From Acestrorhynchus altus (taxonomy: Eukaryota; Chordata; Actinopteri; Characiformes; Acestrorhynchidae), in contig CM067513.1 in NCBI GenBank assembly GCA_034509495.1, forward strand, positions 24,054,169-24,118,168: 64,000 nt of DNA. The letters are read 5' to 3'. Below the pieces are notes generated by a model, which did no database searches, was not told the origin of the DNA, and saw nothing but the letters and a program-made list of their open reading frames with translations. Each line of letters starts with the position of its first letter. Positions within the stretch are counted from its first letter, which is position 1. The position numbers and the translations under genes are program-made. This document shows, one piece after another, positions 21,691 to 32,215 of this stretch.

Positions 21691-22149
21691 AGATGTTTAA
21701 AAAAATTGATTTGGCCCATCTGAGGTCAAATTGGCCAAAGACTCAATCACAGTTAGCAATCGGTTTACCTACTGTATCTCCAGTCCACTATTTAATCTAA
21801 TCTGCTTCCCCAGCCCACAGCACATTCCTAGATACAGCATCCCTTGTGTAAGTCTTTTTGTGGGCCTTGCCAACCACATGCTTGCTCACTTAAGCTCATT
21901 TAAGCCATTCAAAACTCTGTGTGCTATTGAGGTGAATTTGTGACCAAACATAGGCTAAAACTTAATCTTTAGTTTACTAGTGTTTTCTATAGTAGTCTAG
22001 TGACTGTGGGAGATGAATGAATGGAATGTACCTCTCTCTGAGTGTTATGTTATGACTGGGTCATATGGGGTCAAATGGGGTCATATGGGTCACTCACTCA
22101 CAAGAAGTGGGGCCCTCTCCATCAATATCCATTACATACCAATGATCAA

Positions 22150-22385
22150 CACACCTCAAGATTATAAATGGGTTCCATATGTGGGGGCCCCTAGATCTGT
22201 GAACTTCAGGGGTTTAAAAAGAGGAAAGGGTTCAACCGTCGTCAGAATCCTTTATTCAGCCAAGGGGATTTCTCCGGGAAGAGTCCATGGGCTTCCTGTA
22301 TGACATTGTCTTCTTTGTAATAAAACTTATTATTCAATCAAGACTGTCAGCTGAGATTTCTTCAGACTTCTTCACAGCATCACCA
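22150..22385 (+). mobile_element. LTR-like fragment (tentative)
   Basis: GGGTTTAAAAAGAGG could be a TATA-type box, followed about 110 bp later by GTAATAAAACTTATTATTC, a polyadenylation signal, and ending TTCTTCACAGCA. The order resembles the promoter-R-U5 arrangement of an LTR. There is no second copy in the window, so this stays tentative. Confidence 0.25.
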
Positions 22386-22400
22386 AACAAATAAACAACA

Positions 22401-22447
<47 letters not shown>
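22401..22447. repeat. (ATCT)n microsatellite
   Basis: About 12 ATCT tetranucleotides that abut the left edge of the LTR-element fragment at 22450-23036. Confidence 0.95.
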
Positions 22448-22448
<1 letters not shown>

Positions 22449-22449
22449 A

Positions 22450-23036
22450 TTATAAGGCAGCCTCCGCTGAGGAATACGTTGCTGGCGCTGCTGAGGCCAC
22501 TGCAGCTTAGCCACACAACAGACATGTCCTTCAGCCCAGACCCCCCCATCAACAGCCCGCTCGCAGCGATAACCCTTAGTGCCCCCCAAAATTCTCCCCA
22601 CCGGTTAAGGGGCAGTCCTCCATTTAAGGAGCAACCCGAGCACGGCGCATATGGCGCCTCCTCTGGCTGCTGGTCTCCGCCGTGTCCTGCCGCTTCCTGG
22701 AGTCTCCAGCAAACGGCTCCCAGCGGATCGCCAGACGGGTTCCACGAGCCCATCTACCTCCATGATCGGTCTGTCTTTCTATAATGTACGCAGGCGGAAG
22801 TACTTGCAGGGTTGTAGATTTATTGTACAGATTACAGACAGAATAACCATAACGACAAGACATGCAGACAAGTAAACAAGAAGACCGACCAAGACAGACT
22901 GGGACTAAGGCGCTTATATACACAGAGAACATTGGACAAGACTGGAACAAGATAATGATGGGGCAGGGTTACGAATAGGACACAGCTGGGAAAGACATGC
23001 TCAGAAACACTAGAAGGACAAGACAGATATGTGACA
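22450..23036 (-). mobile_element. Non-autonomous LTR element, partial copy (one LTR plus internal part)
   Basis: In minus orientation the LTR occupies about 22793-23036. It starts TGTCACATATC (plus ...GATATGTGACA), has TATATAAG as a TATA-type box and AATAAATC as a polyadenylation signal. The internal part (22450-22792) shares GACATGTCCTTCAGCCCAGA, CCCTTAGTGCC and GGGGCAGTCCTCC with the internal region of the element at 27485-29008. The second LTR is absent; the copy stops at the (ATCT)n array. Confidence 0.75.
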
Positions 23037-23084
23037 CTAGGACAGATGAATCATTATTTCGACACAATAAAAACTGACATTGAA

Positions 23085-23330
23085 ACATAGCTGAAAGAAT
23101 TCCACATGGAGGAGTTAACAGTACCTTATTTCAGCCAGCAGAGGAAATACCAGCTATTAGGGCATAGTGTGAAAATTCCATTTCTAATAATAACATTTTA
23201 CAAGTGATTATTAAAAGATATTTCTTCAGTTTCATGTGTTTAGTTATGTCACCTCCATTCCTCAATACAGTTAAAATGAAGATCAAAAGGCCATTTGCAT
23301 GTTAAAGTCAAAGGTGTTTATAGGGAGACC
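23085..23330 (+). mobile_element. Tc1-A 3' fragment
   Basis: Shares GAATTCCACATGGAGGAG, TTTCAGCCAGCAGAGGAAAT, ACCAGCTATTAGGGCAT and AAGATATTTCTTCAGTTT with 58075-58280 and 51040-51075. This is the 3' end of the transposase region and the adjacent terminal repeat. Confidence 0.55.
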
Positions 23331-23898
23331 ATATGAGACATTCTTTTAAACCTTCTTTTGAAACATTATAAAAAGGTTTTGGTAAATTTCACTCTACTGT
23401 ACAACAGTTTGAAAACATCTTAGGCTATAAAAACTCTGGAAAATAAAACTGACGTGGCACTGTGTGTTTAAACCGTGGGGCTTAAGCAGTCTGAGAGTTA
23501 TTTTAAATTATAAAATCTAATTACTCGTGACTATTTCATGAACATAGGCCACTCAATGTCTTCTCAACAAAAGGAGTTAATTGTCTTTTCAGTGATGATG
23601 TCAGAGCTGGCACAGTTGCCCACAGATACTGTGACTTAAATAAGCATGTGCTCATGAAAGGCATTCTGAGGATAGTCTCCATGTCTTCCAGCACCCACAG
23701 GCAGTGTGTAGCAAAAAGAGGAAGAAACAGTAGGGCTTCGCAGCAAGATGAATGACCCACCGAGACCACATGTGGTTCTTTGAGGTCTTTAGACATTTAT
23801 TTTTTGGGCCATGAATTCTTGAGCAATCCTTCTGAACATGAACATGAAGCTTGCAGACAATATTGTCAGCATAGCAGCCATCACTCTAAACACTCTGT

Positions 23899-23902
<4 letters not shown>

Positions 23903-23962
<60 letters not shown>
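23903..23962. repeat. (TG)n microsatellite
   Basis: About 30 TG dinucleotides. Confidence 0.97.
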
Positions 23963-23964
<2 letters not shown>

Positions 23965-24024
23965 CATTGTGTTTTTGAATGAAAGTGTACTTGCACTGTT
24001 TGTTTGTGTTTAACTGTCTATACT

Positions 24025-24370
24025 GTTCAGCCATTACATTACACCACCTGCCTAATATTAAGTAGTGCCACCACAATAGCTCTGACCTGTTGAGGCATGG
24101 ACTCTACAAGAACTCTGAATGTGCCCTGTGGTATCTGGCACCAAGACTGATATTAAAGCAGATCCAAGTCATCAGTGTGCCTTGGTCCCATGAAGCTGCC
24201 ACTGTTCAGCGGTTGTCCTTCTTTGGAGCACTTTTGGTAGGTCCTAACCACTGCATACCAGGAATACCCCACAAGACCTGCTTGATGTGCCTGATATGGA
24301 GGTTTCCCTCACACCTTAAACATCCCCTGACAGAGTTACCAGAAAACTGAACAAGCTATAATCCCACTTA
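24025..24370 (-). mobile_element. Tc1-like fragment (family Tc1-C)
   Basis: Begins with the terminal region TTCAGCCATTACATTACACC, ACCTGCCTAATATTAAGTAG and CTCTGACCTGTTGAGGCATG. It is then joined by a deletion to the transposase N-terminal region on the minus strand (plus strand TCCTTCTTTGGAGCACTTTT, GGTAGGTCCTAACCACTGC, CACAAGACCTGC). The central catalytic part is missing. A TGCC...GATGTCC end trace lies near 24370. Confidence 0.6.
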
Positions 24371-24379
24371 AGCAGGTGC

Positions 24380-24660
24380 CATGATGTCCCTGGTGCCCAC
24401 TCACACCTGATTGTCTCCTACAGATTGAAAACATCTCAAATTCTAACCTTTGAATTATCTGCTAATCCTATATACTAATACTACATACAGTAGTTTTGAC
24501 ATTCACAGATATGTAATATTGGATCATTTTTCTACAATAAATAAATGAGCAAGTTTAATACTTTTATCTCCTTTGTTTGATTTGGTTCTCCTTATCCACA
24601 TTCAGATAAAAGTAAATCTGATGATAAATGTGAAAATCTGATCAAGTTTTAGCTCTGCTC
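24380..24660 (-). mobile_element. Tc1-like terminal fragment (family Tc1-D)
   Basis: GTGCCCACTCACACCTGATT, TTCACAGATATGTAATATTG, GATCATTTTTCTACAATAAA and TCTCCTTTGTTTGATTTGGT match, in the same order and orientation, the better copy at 55760-56233. The outermost terminus is missing here. It sits directly against the Tc1-C fragment, giving two different Tc1 families side by side. Confidence 0.6.
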
Positions 24661-24689
24661 TGGTGGTTACATTTTCACCATTTTCATTG

Positions 24690-25440
24690 CTGTTGATGTA
24701 CCTGATGAGGTCCAGATTCGGTTGCTGTTTAATAAGCTTTATATGTGGATGAACTGCATGTAAGGTCTGCAATTCAGATTGAGATTTTGTTTATTTTTAA
24801 ATAAATTATTTTATTTGGTGTTGGTTTCACAGGACAATGCCTGGAAATCTAGCCAGTCAGCTTCTATGTCAGCATTTTCTTTGGTTGCTTGTTTATAAGT
24901 TAGCTAGCTAAATAATATTGTGCAGACAAATGAAAACATGCCTCTTAGTTGATTTGAAACCAATGGCATCATGCATGAACATAGCAGCGGTCAATCCCCA
25001 TTGCTCACATTTTAAATGTATTACGGTAGGTATTGTACTGCAAACACGTTCTTCATTTATGGCCTCAGCTTCTATGCAATCTTTTTTTTACAGCATGCCA
25101 CTGCAGTAACTGGCACAAACCACAAGTAGACATGACTGCACATGACACTGTCACATGAAAATGGTACTGTCTCTGCTGGAATGGTGTGAATTGCTGCCTT
25201 AGAAACCAGCTGATTAGTTTTCCCAGATCTTTTCTGAGAAATCAACACCATATAAAAGAATTTATAAACAACAAAATCTCTGAATTGCACCGTTCATGCA
25301 GTGCATCCACTAATAAAGCCCTGAGGAGTAGATTCACATTTCTAAAGCTCTGCCTACTGGTTATTTTTTTGGTTATTCTCTGAAACAACCTCAGAAGTCG
25401 AGTAGCCTTCAGAACCATTTTGAGTTGTGATTTTGCGCAC
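24690..25440. mobile_element. TIR element family D1, copy B
   Basis: Shares its right end with copy A: GCACCGTTCATGCAGTGCAT, CTGAGGAGTAG, CACATTTCTAAAGCTCTGCC, TACTGGTTATTTT, CCTTCAGAACCATTTTGAG and GTGATTTTGCGCACAAGC. Interior words TAAGCTTTATATGTGGATGA and AAATTATTTTATTTGGTGTT align with copies A and C. The left terminal inverted repeat is missing. Confidence 0.6.
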
Positions 25441-26263
25441 AAGCAGTCACAGCTTACCTGTGCATTCACTTTTCCCCGAGCCTCTCTACGCTCAATGTGC
25501 CACCTGCAGTTATTCAACCTTACTGTTTTTGTACATCAAAAATGCCCCATCAACTCTTATTATTAAATTCAAGAAGTACAACAACAACAGCAACAAAAAC
25601 AATATAATGTTTGCCAGTACAGACAGAGGCCGTGTGATTTTTCTTAATGGAAATTCAGTGAATCCTCACCAAACTTACACTGAAAGACTACTTGCCACTG
25701 CTGGTTCACCTTCGGACCACACAAATATTTTCCTGCATTACTGTTTAATCAATTGTGGGGGAAAAAATAGTCACTTGGTCTGATATAAAAGTTACAAAAT
25801 TAATGTGCAGCATGAAAATTATTGACTTTTTACAACAGATAAATTAATAAATGTGACATTTTGTTTAATACTCTGTTTAACCATTGATAGAGAACCAGAA
25901 CATGCCCAGAACATGCTGAGCAAAATGCCTGTGGACCTCCAGTTTTGCTGTCAGCGGGCCAACAGTAGTCCACTGTCCTCTTGCTATCAGGGACAGTAAC
26001 AGACAGTCACAATGTATGTGTCTGTGTGTGTGGTCACAAAGCTACTTTACTCAGCTTCACACACACCATTGCATCTACAGCAGAAAGCAGCAAGAAACAT
26101 CTCTCCCTCTCATCTTCCTCTGCAGGGGCAGCCTCTCTGCCAAGTGTTGCTCAGGCATATAGATGTAGCTCAATCAGCAAACAGCATTTTACCCACGCTG
26201 TTGGTCTGCATGCATCAATGTTCACTTTGATAAATAATTCTTCAGAGATGATATATGAAAGAG

Positions 26264-26265
<2 letters not shown>
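25441..26265. other. Gene-free stretch with a small duplicated motif
   Basis: No exon supported. TTCTTAATGGAAATTCAGTG at 25638 recurs as TCCTTAATGGAAACTCAGTG at 26661, and TCAGCAAACAGCATTTTAC at 26171 recurs as CAGCAAACAGCATTTTTAC at 26551. The region on either side of the CA arrays is therefore partly duplicated. Confidence 0.4.

Positions 26266-26324
<59 letters not shown>
26266..26324. repeat. (CA)n microsatellite
   Basis: About 29 CA dinucleotides. Confidence 0.97.
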
Positions 26325-26326
<2 letters not shown>

Positions 26327-26562
26327 AGTCAGTCTCAGTCTTGGCAGCTGTTCCTCTTTCTGCTGTGGTCAACTATGGCATTGATGAACATGTGGACACA
26401 TTGAGGGGAAGAGACAGAGCTGACCACTGTCTGTCTCTACCACAGACACACTCACATAAAGGACATGGTGGTTTGCTGGTGGGTTCCCAGAGTTTGCTCT
26501 GGCATTTACCTTGTTCCAAACAGCCCACTCAGATCACATCATTAACCACTCAGCAAACAGCA

Positions 26563-26567
<5 letters not shown>

Positions 26568-26651
<84 letters not shown>
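26568..26651. repeat. (CA)n microsatellite
   Basis: About 41 CA dinucleotides with one ATA interruption. A long open frame runs through both CA arrays but encodes His-Thr repeats and is not a gene. Confidence 0.97.
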
Positions 26652-26834
26652 TCTCAAGTGATTCCTTAATGGAAACTCAGTGTTTCCTCACCAAAATCAC
26701 ACTCTCTATCAGATCCTACACACTGAAACACTCTATTCATTTCTATGCATTGGTCTGCTTTAAGTTGTGACACAGATGTGCAATTGCATACACACTTGTC
26801 TAGTCTAGATAACATCTAATATAGATGTCATAGT

Positions 26835-27060
26835 GGTTTCTATGATGGAGAACTCTCCAGGCCCTGCTACAGAAAAGCAGCCCCAAACCATGACACTATG
26901 ACCTCCATGCTTCACAGTTGGTATGAGCCGCTTGTGCTCAACTGTTTTGTTCCAGACTACACATTTTTTTCCAGATTCATCTGCCTCTATAACCTTCTTT
27001 CTGAAAACCTCAGAAAGCTCTTTGGATCTTGCTAAATCAAGCTCAGTATTTCATATATCA
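26835..27060 (-). mobile_element. Tc1-like transposase fragment
   Basis: The plus strand reads CAGCCCCAAACCATGACACT, ATGCTTCACAGTTGGTATGA and AGCTCTTTGGATCTTGC. Reversed, these encode the VKHG-type and IMV/FGC-type core and the neighbouring Lys-rich blocks of Tc1 transposases. Only short scattered blocks remain. Confidence 0.45.
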
Positions 27061-27342
27061 GTCCTGTCTATCTCCTCTGTCTTCCTCTGCCTTTCCTCTA
27101 TGTGCATCTGAGCATGTGTGTTGTTTTGGTCTTGTCTCCGTACTGTTTTCCATACTGGTGTCCTAACATTTTTAAGTTTTAAGTTCTGGAGGACTGATAT
27201 CGAGAACAGTTGAATTGAGACCTATGGTCTAACAGTGAAGGAAAAATCACACCTTGTCTTCTCAAATTTTTAACTCAGGAATGCCTTCACACACCAACAC
27301 AACACAATACACATATGACATGATTAGAAACCACAGAACCTA

Positions 27343-27344
<2 letters not shown>

Positions 27345-27402
<58 letters not shown>

Positions 27403-27436
27403 TTATTTATTTATTTTTATTATTATTTTTTTTTTA
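27345..27436. repeat. (AT)n microsatellite with TTTA and T-rich extension
   Basis: About 27 AT dinucleotides, then TTTA tetranucleotides (27399-27416) and an oligo-T run. It lies just outside the 3' LTR of the element at 27485-29008. Confidence 0.95.
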
Positions 27437-27484
27437 CAAACAAACACACAAACATATCTTAACAGGTACTTAACAGGTAGGAAG

Positions 27485-27776
27485 CGGAAGGAGTACATGC
27501 AGGGTTGAATATTTATTAAGCAGACTACATAAACACTAACCATCACGACTATCGACAAGACTAGACATGTTGACAAGAAGACTGACAAAAACAGACTGAG
27601 AACAAGGGGCTTATATAGACAGAAGAACATTAGACAAGACTGGAACATAATACTGATGGGGCAGGGTTACAAATCAGACACAGCTGGGAATGGGTGGAGG
27701 CAGGACATAAAGGGGAGATAAACAAAACAAAGACGAGACCAGAGACAGACAAGACAGTGACACAAGATACATGACA
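27485..27776 (-). repeat. 3' LTR of the non-autonomous element
   Basis: On the minus strand it starts TGTCATGTATC, contains GTCTATATAAGCCCC (TATA-type box) and AATAAATATTC (polyadenylation signal), and ends near TGCATGTACTCCTTC. It differs from the 5' LTR by substitutions and by loss of the CTTGTGCTTCTGAGCAC stretch. Confidence 0.8.
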
Positions 27777-28613
27777 TTAGGCCCCTCTACTGATGCGCAT
27801 CTCCGGGGCACGTAAACCATCAGTCCCCAGGGCTGGCTCACAAGAGGGACCAGAAACAGTAACAGGACCACCTGGACTAGACACAAACAGGAGACACAAC
27901 AGGACTAGGCACAGAGACCGGAACAAACAAACTGGGACTGACACATAAGCTGTGACAGTAACAGGGATAACAAAACCAGACACAGGAACAGGGACAAGAA
28001 TAGATACAGGAAAACTGGTAGAGATCAAAACTGGTAGAGATACAGGCACAAGGACAGACACTGGTTGCAACACAGGATGACACATGGGCATGGGCCCAGA
28101 AGTAGCTAACGTCCCAAAAGTTCTTTGAGCCAGTCTGGGCACAGTTCTGGAGACAGGTGCAATTTGTAAAGCAGGTTTCTGTTTGTTGACAGGTATGCAG
28201 ATGGCAGGCCCTGCCTTCTGGACTGTGACGTTGCCAGGAAGCGCCGCCTTCCCAACTGCAACATCGGCAAGAGGTTCCGCCCTCGTGGCTGCAAAATGCC
28301 GACTGGGATGTTGCTGGGAAGCAGCCTCTGCTGTGGAACATGGTGTGGGCGCTGCCATCATGGGAGGAGCCGCAGCACGCAGAGCCCCAGCGCACCTGCA
28401 CACATAGCTCAGGAACTGCCAAACATCAGACATGTCCTTCAGCCCAGACCCCCCATCAACAGTCCACCAGCAGGCCTTCCCTCTCACCAAGTCCAGCTCA
28501 AGGCTCACAGCGCCTACCCTTAGTGCCACCCCCCCCAAATTCTCCCCAACGTCAAAGGGGCAGTCCTCCCGTGAGGGGATGACCTCAGCACTCAGCCATC
28601 CTTGTCCTGCCAA
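27777..28613 (-). CDS. Open frame inside the LTR element, unknown product
   Basis: A 278-codon frame from the ATG at 28613, ending next to the 3' LTR. The N-terminal third is mixed, the centre is Ala-rich (RAAAPPMMAAP, TAEAASQQHP), and residues about 180-235 are a Val/Pro-rich run (LVPVSLP, SILVPVPVSGF). It is followed by a hydrophobic leucine stretch (LCLVLLCLLFV). No zinc knuckle, protease, RT or integrase motif is present. Overlapping open frames on both strands and low-complexity composition suggest it may be open by chance. I do not recognise it. Confidence 0.25.
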   Translation of the reverse strand: MAGQGWLSAEVIPSREDCPFDVGENLGGVALRVGAVSLELDLVRGKACWWTVDGGSGLKDMSDVWQFLSYVCRCAGALRAAAPPMMAAPTPCSTAEAASQQHPSRHFAATRAEPLADVAVGKAALPGNVTVQKAGPAICIPVNKQKPALQIAPVSRTVPRLAQRTFGTLATSGPMPMCHPVLQPVSVLVPVSLPVLISTSFPVSILVPVPVSGFVIPVTVTAYVSVPVCLFRSLCLVLLCLLFVSSPGGPVTVSGPSCEPALGTDGLRAPEMRISRGA

Positions 28614-28708
28614 ATGGTTCAGGATGGGTAGCGAAGATGACTCTCTGCGAGCGTGGACAAACCAGCTAATTCCATCGGTAGATCAGGATTGTGGACTTAA
28701 CAAACATG

Positions 28709-29008
28709 TTGCAAGAAGAAGTACATGCAGGATTGAATATTTATTAAGCAGATTACATAAACACTAACCATCATGACTATCAACAAGACTAGACATGTTG
28801 ATAAGAAGACTGACCAAGACAGACTGAGACCAAGGGGCTTATATAGACAGAAGAACATTAGACAAGACTGGAACATAATACTGATGGGGCAGGGTTACAA
28901 ATAAGACACAGCTGGGAATGGGTGGAGACAGGACATGTGCTCAGAAGCACAAGGGGAGATAAAAAAAACAAAGAAAAGACCAGAGATGGACAAGACAGAT
29001 ACGTGACA
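28709..29008 (-). repeat. 5' LTR of the non-autonomous element
   Basis: On the minus strand it starts TGTCACGTATCTGTC and has CTATATAAGCCCC and TTAATAAATATTC in the same spacing as the 3' LTR. The base after the LTR end leads into CTTGCAACATGTTTG; no convincing tRNA primer-binding site was recognised there. Confidence 0.8.
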
Positions 29009-29184
29009 TCTGGCATATGCATTTAAATGAAAAATCTGGCCATCTCTAACAAACTGGCCATATTTAAACCCAGATAATCCTGTCTATTCTCATTTAAAAA
29101 GTAGAACTAGTGCAGTCTGCTGGAGCTGCATTGGAGCTAGTAAGAGGTATAGCAGCAATGAAGATACATAGAAGATATTGACTG

Positions 29185-29537
29185 TACTGAGGAGAGAAAT
29201 AGTATTGGATCACCTGCTCCAGACTTTATACTAGATTTTAGAGCATTGCTGTGAGGACGTGGTTGCAATTAGCAACAACAGTGTTTGTGAGGTCAGGATA
29301 TTGGAATCTCCTCCCCACCTCATCTGCAAATCACCAACTCATTCCAAAATGTACCAACTCATTCCATTATTCTAGAGACCACACTTCCACTGTTCCACAG
29401 CTCAATGCTGGGAGACTTTAAACCCCATAGCCCATGCCTGGCATTAGGTATGGTGCTGGCTGTGAATGGGTATTTGCATATCTGTGTCAGTAATAGGTGC
29501 ATAATTGAAGTAGTGTTCATAAACACTTGGAATTACA
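29185..29537 (+). mobile_element. MITE family M1, nearly full-length copy
   Basis: Starts TACTGAGGAGAGAAATAGTA with GGATCACCTGCTCC and carries TAGATTTTAGAGCATTGC, GTTTGTGAGGTCAGGATAT, CCACTGTTCCACAGCTCAAT, GGGAGACTTTA and GCATATCTGTGTCAGTAATA. It ends GTTCATAAACACTTGGAATT. It links the left half at 19952 to the right half at 769. Non-coding. Confidence 0.7.
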
Positions 29538-31978
29538 GGCTTCTTTTCCACAGCACGGCTGAGTGGTTCTAAGCATGTGGAGGAACTGTTTCGATGGCTT
29601 TTCCACGTGGACATGGTTCAGCACAGAATACTTACAAACCATCCTGAGCCTGTTGTTTTTCACCATGGTTAGTTAAATGTGCTTGGGACCACAGAAACAT
29701 TTGGTGGGAGGGTTCCATATTTACATGCTTTTGTTTCCACAAACCCCAGGGTCTTTATATTTCCAATGGCAGAGGACTATGAGGCTAATGAACCTATAGT
29801 TCTCCATTAGCAAAGTGGTACCTCCATGTCAAAATCACACACTTGAGTCAAAACTCATCTTGTTCATTTCAAACAGACTTCATTACATGGATTTCATCAT
29901 TATTTGGCTTTTTACATCTATAAAAGGGCCTTTCAATGAAAACTGGGGGGCCCTATTGAATGGATCAGTAGGGATACAATACATTTAGTCCCACCTATTT
30001 CTGCAAAATCCCTGCACTTCAACTTTTCCCCACCAGATCCCATTGAGCCAGAGCTTTTATCTCAGTTCCTTAAAAACCCTCCCTCCTTGTAGCAGGCTGT
30101 ATCCGACTTTCTGTTAACCTCCTTTCTTCTCCCAGCCTCCAGATGAACGACGGCTGCCTTAACGATGTGCACAGTGGCATTTATGGGAAATAGATGAAGA
30201 GTAATATTCAAAATTGAAATCCTTTCACGTTGCTCTGGCCCCATTTCACATAACGCCGATTCCATAATCTTTGCATGGCGATAAATCAGACAGGGCAGGG
30301 GTGTCGTGCCGGCTGTAAAGAGTGATGGATGGGTCAGCAGGGAGAGCTAACATTTCAATCCTGTTGCATGTCCCTCATTTCCACATTTAACTCAACATCA
30401 GTGGTGATTAGTGACTGATGGGAAAGGAGGAAGTGAGAGTGACAGTGAGAGGAAGACTGACTTGTGAATAAGGGACTAAGACTGCAGGGCAGAGGGAGGA
30501 CAGCAGGGATTGTCTGTGTATTTCTGGCTAGAAAAGCACAAAGAAAAGAGAAAAAAGGTTAAAGATTAAGGAGGACAGGTAGAAAAACTGTCCTGAAGCT
30601 TCACAAGCCACAATTCAGGTCTAATCTCATTACAGACTGAAGCCAAAGATCTAGAACACTAGCAACAACAATGCCACAGGAGACAAAGAGCATGCTGAGA
30701 GAATTTAGTCTTATCTTTTCCACTGGCATAGAACAGACAGCTACACAGAAAGCACTGTCTAAAGCACTTTCCTAAGACCTATGAGGTTGCTCAGATGTAT
30801 TTTATGTATAAAAATATGTAATGCTTTATAGACTGAGCCAATGACTGTAAAAATAACATTAAAAATAAGATGGGTAATGTGGTTCCATTACCTTCCATTC
30901 TATAAAAATCAAGCCAAAATCCTCTGCTATGTTGGCAAATTTGCCACCACAGTCTGTGCAGTCCAGAGCTAGACAAGATATTTGGTTAGATAATTTTTCT
31001 TTTTCCCCTTCTTTTTCCCCAGCTCCCACAATATGCACAATAGAGGACAGCTGCATTCACCCTGGGGAGGAAAGGGCAAAGAGGTCCCTGCCAAGAGGTC
31101 ATCTTTTAGCCATTGTATCAGAGCTGGCTTCCTCTGAGCATGTTGGCTGTCCAGCAAGAATGCAAATGGAGGCAGTTTGAAAAGAGGCGGTGGTTGACGT
31201 CATCATGTATCTCCTAGTGTCGGGAGCATTGCGTGTGATAGGGGAGAGTGAAAATGATAATGGGGTTGGGAAATTGGCACTTCCAAATTTGTTGGGAGAA
31301 AAAAGGGCTTTAAACCTGGTGTGATGTGTCTTTTTATACTTTTATGTATTGTGGCAGTGAGGTGGTGGGGTAACACCCTGCAGTCATGCTGGCCATGGTT
31401 TTGTGATACACCTAGGGCTAATGAGAACAATGAGCCCAGGTGATGTTTCAAAGAGCTGAGGACTTAAGAGGAGGACACTGGGGAGAGAACTGTGAGCATG
31501 GGTTTCAGAGAGTAAATTCTCAGGCCATTCATTTAGGCAGTTAAGTTCCTGTAGCCGCCGAGATGGGTGTAGCATTTATTTTGGCCATTTCACGTTGGTA
31601 TTTGTGCTCATGGAATGTGCAAATAAAGCCATTTTGAGTCACTCCACACCATGTTTTGTGTGCATCCTTGTGCCCACTTTTAGTCGTGTCTAGTGGCCAT
31701 GCCCTCATTCCCCAGGCTCTGATCCACAGAATTTATTTTTAGCCATAACACAATTCAACATTGTCACTTACGGTTGCCAACCTTCTCAAGTGGAAATAAA
31801 TGACACTGTGTGGGCACTGACTTATAGAACATTTTTGTGCTGACTATTGCCACACTCCACACTACCACTCTTGCTTCTATCCCAACTTATACGTTCACTT
31901 CTACACTGCTGCAACTTCTCATATAGGCCTATACATTTAAGAGAATAAATTAAGACTACAAATAAAAAAGACTAAATC
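29538..31978. other. Long gene-free, repeat-poor stretch
   Basis: No supported exon. The parts 30040-30370 and 31100-31310 are free of recognised repeats. They include an octamer ATGCAAAT (31160-31167) and a palindromic TGACGTCA (31195-31202). Elsewhere only scattered AT-rich and A-rich sequence is seen. Confidence 0.4.
31155..31205. promoter_or_regulatory. Candidate regulatory motif pair: octamer and CRE
   Basis: ATGCAAAT (31160-31167) is the POU-factor octamer and TGACGTCA (31195-31202) is the full cAMP-response palindrome, 27 bp apart in non-repetitive DNA. Both are exact consensus matches. Function is inference, since single motifs occur by chance. Confidence 0.3.
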
Positions 31979-32215
31979 TGTCACATTCCATTCTTGTTTG
32001 GCTCCCATGTCTCTTCTCCTCATCATTCTATTTTGGCACGTGTCGGTTTTGGTCTCACCTCCACCCTTGCTCGGCCCCATCCTTAGTGCCTATGTGTAGC
32101 CCTGCCCATGTGATCATTCCCAGGTGTTTCTCTATGTATCCTCGTGTTTTCTTCAGTTAATAAATATTCTAATCCTGTGAATACATCTGCCTCCTCACCT
32201 GTTCTCACATTGCTG
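31979..32215 (+). mobile_element. Solo-LTR-like gypsy element, with a short internal remnant
   Basis: Starts TGTCACATTCC and contains TTAATAAATATTC (polyadenylation signal) near 32157. It ends near CTCACATTGCTGACC, followed by a possible gag-leader remnant (32230-32400, GGATGTAGCGGGGTTTGAAG). The pyrimidine-rich body and the TGTCA start resemble the other LTRs in the window, but in plus orientation and of a different family. No second LTR is seen. Confidence 0.45.

Larger units (their letters stand above)
27485..29008 (-). mobile_element. Non-autonomous LTR retrotransposon with both LTRs
   Basis: Two direct repeats of about 290-300 bp enclose about 930 bp. Minus-strand layout: 5' LTR 29008 to about 28709, internal region, 3' LTR 27776 to about 27485. 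A purine-rich GTAGAGGGG lies about 5 bases before the 3' LTR and could be the polypurine tract. No gag, protease, RT or integrase motif is present inside, so replication would need a helper element. The gypsy-like LTR structure (TGTCA start) is suggestive only. The two LTRs differ at several percent of sites, so the insertion is not recent. Confidence 0.8.

Noticed and set aside
25981..26661. 226-codon plus-strand open frame spanning two CA arrays
   Set aside because: About 40% of it is His-Thr repeat from (CA)n and the rest matches no family. Long microsatellites without stops create such frames.
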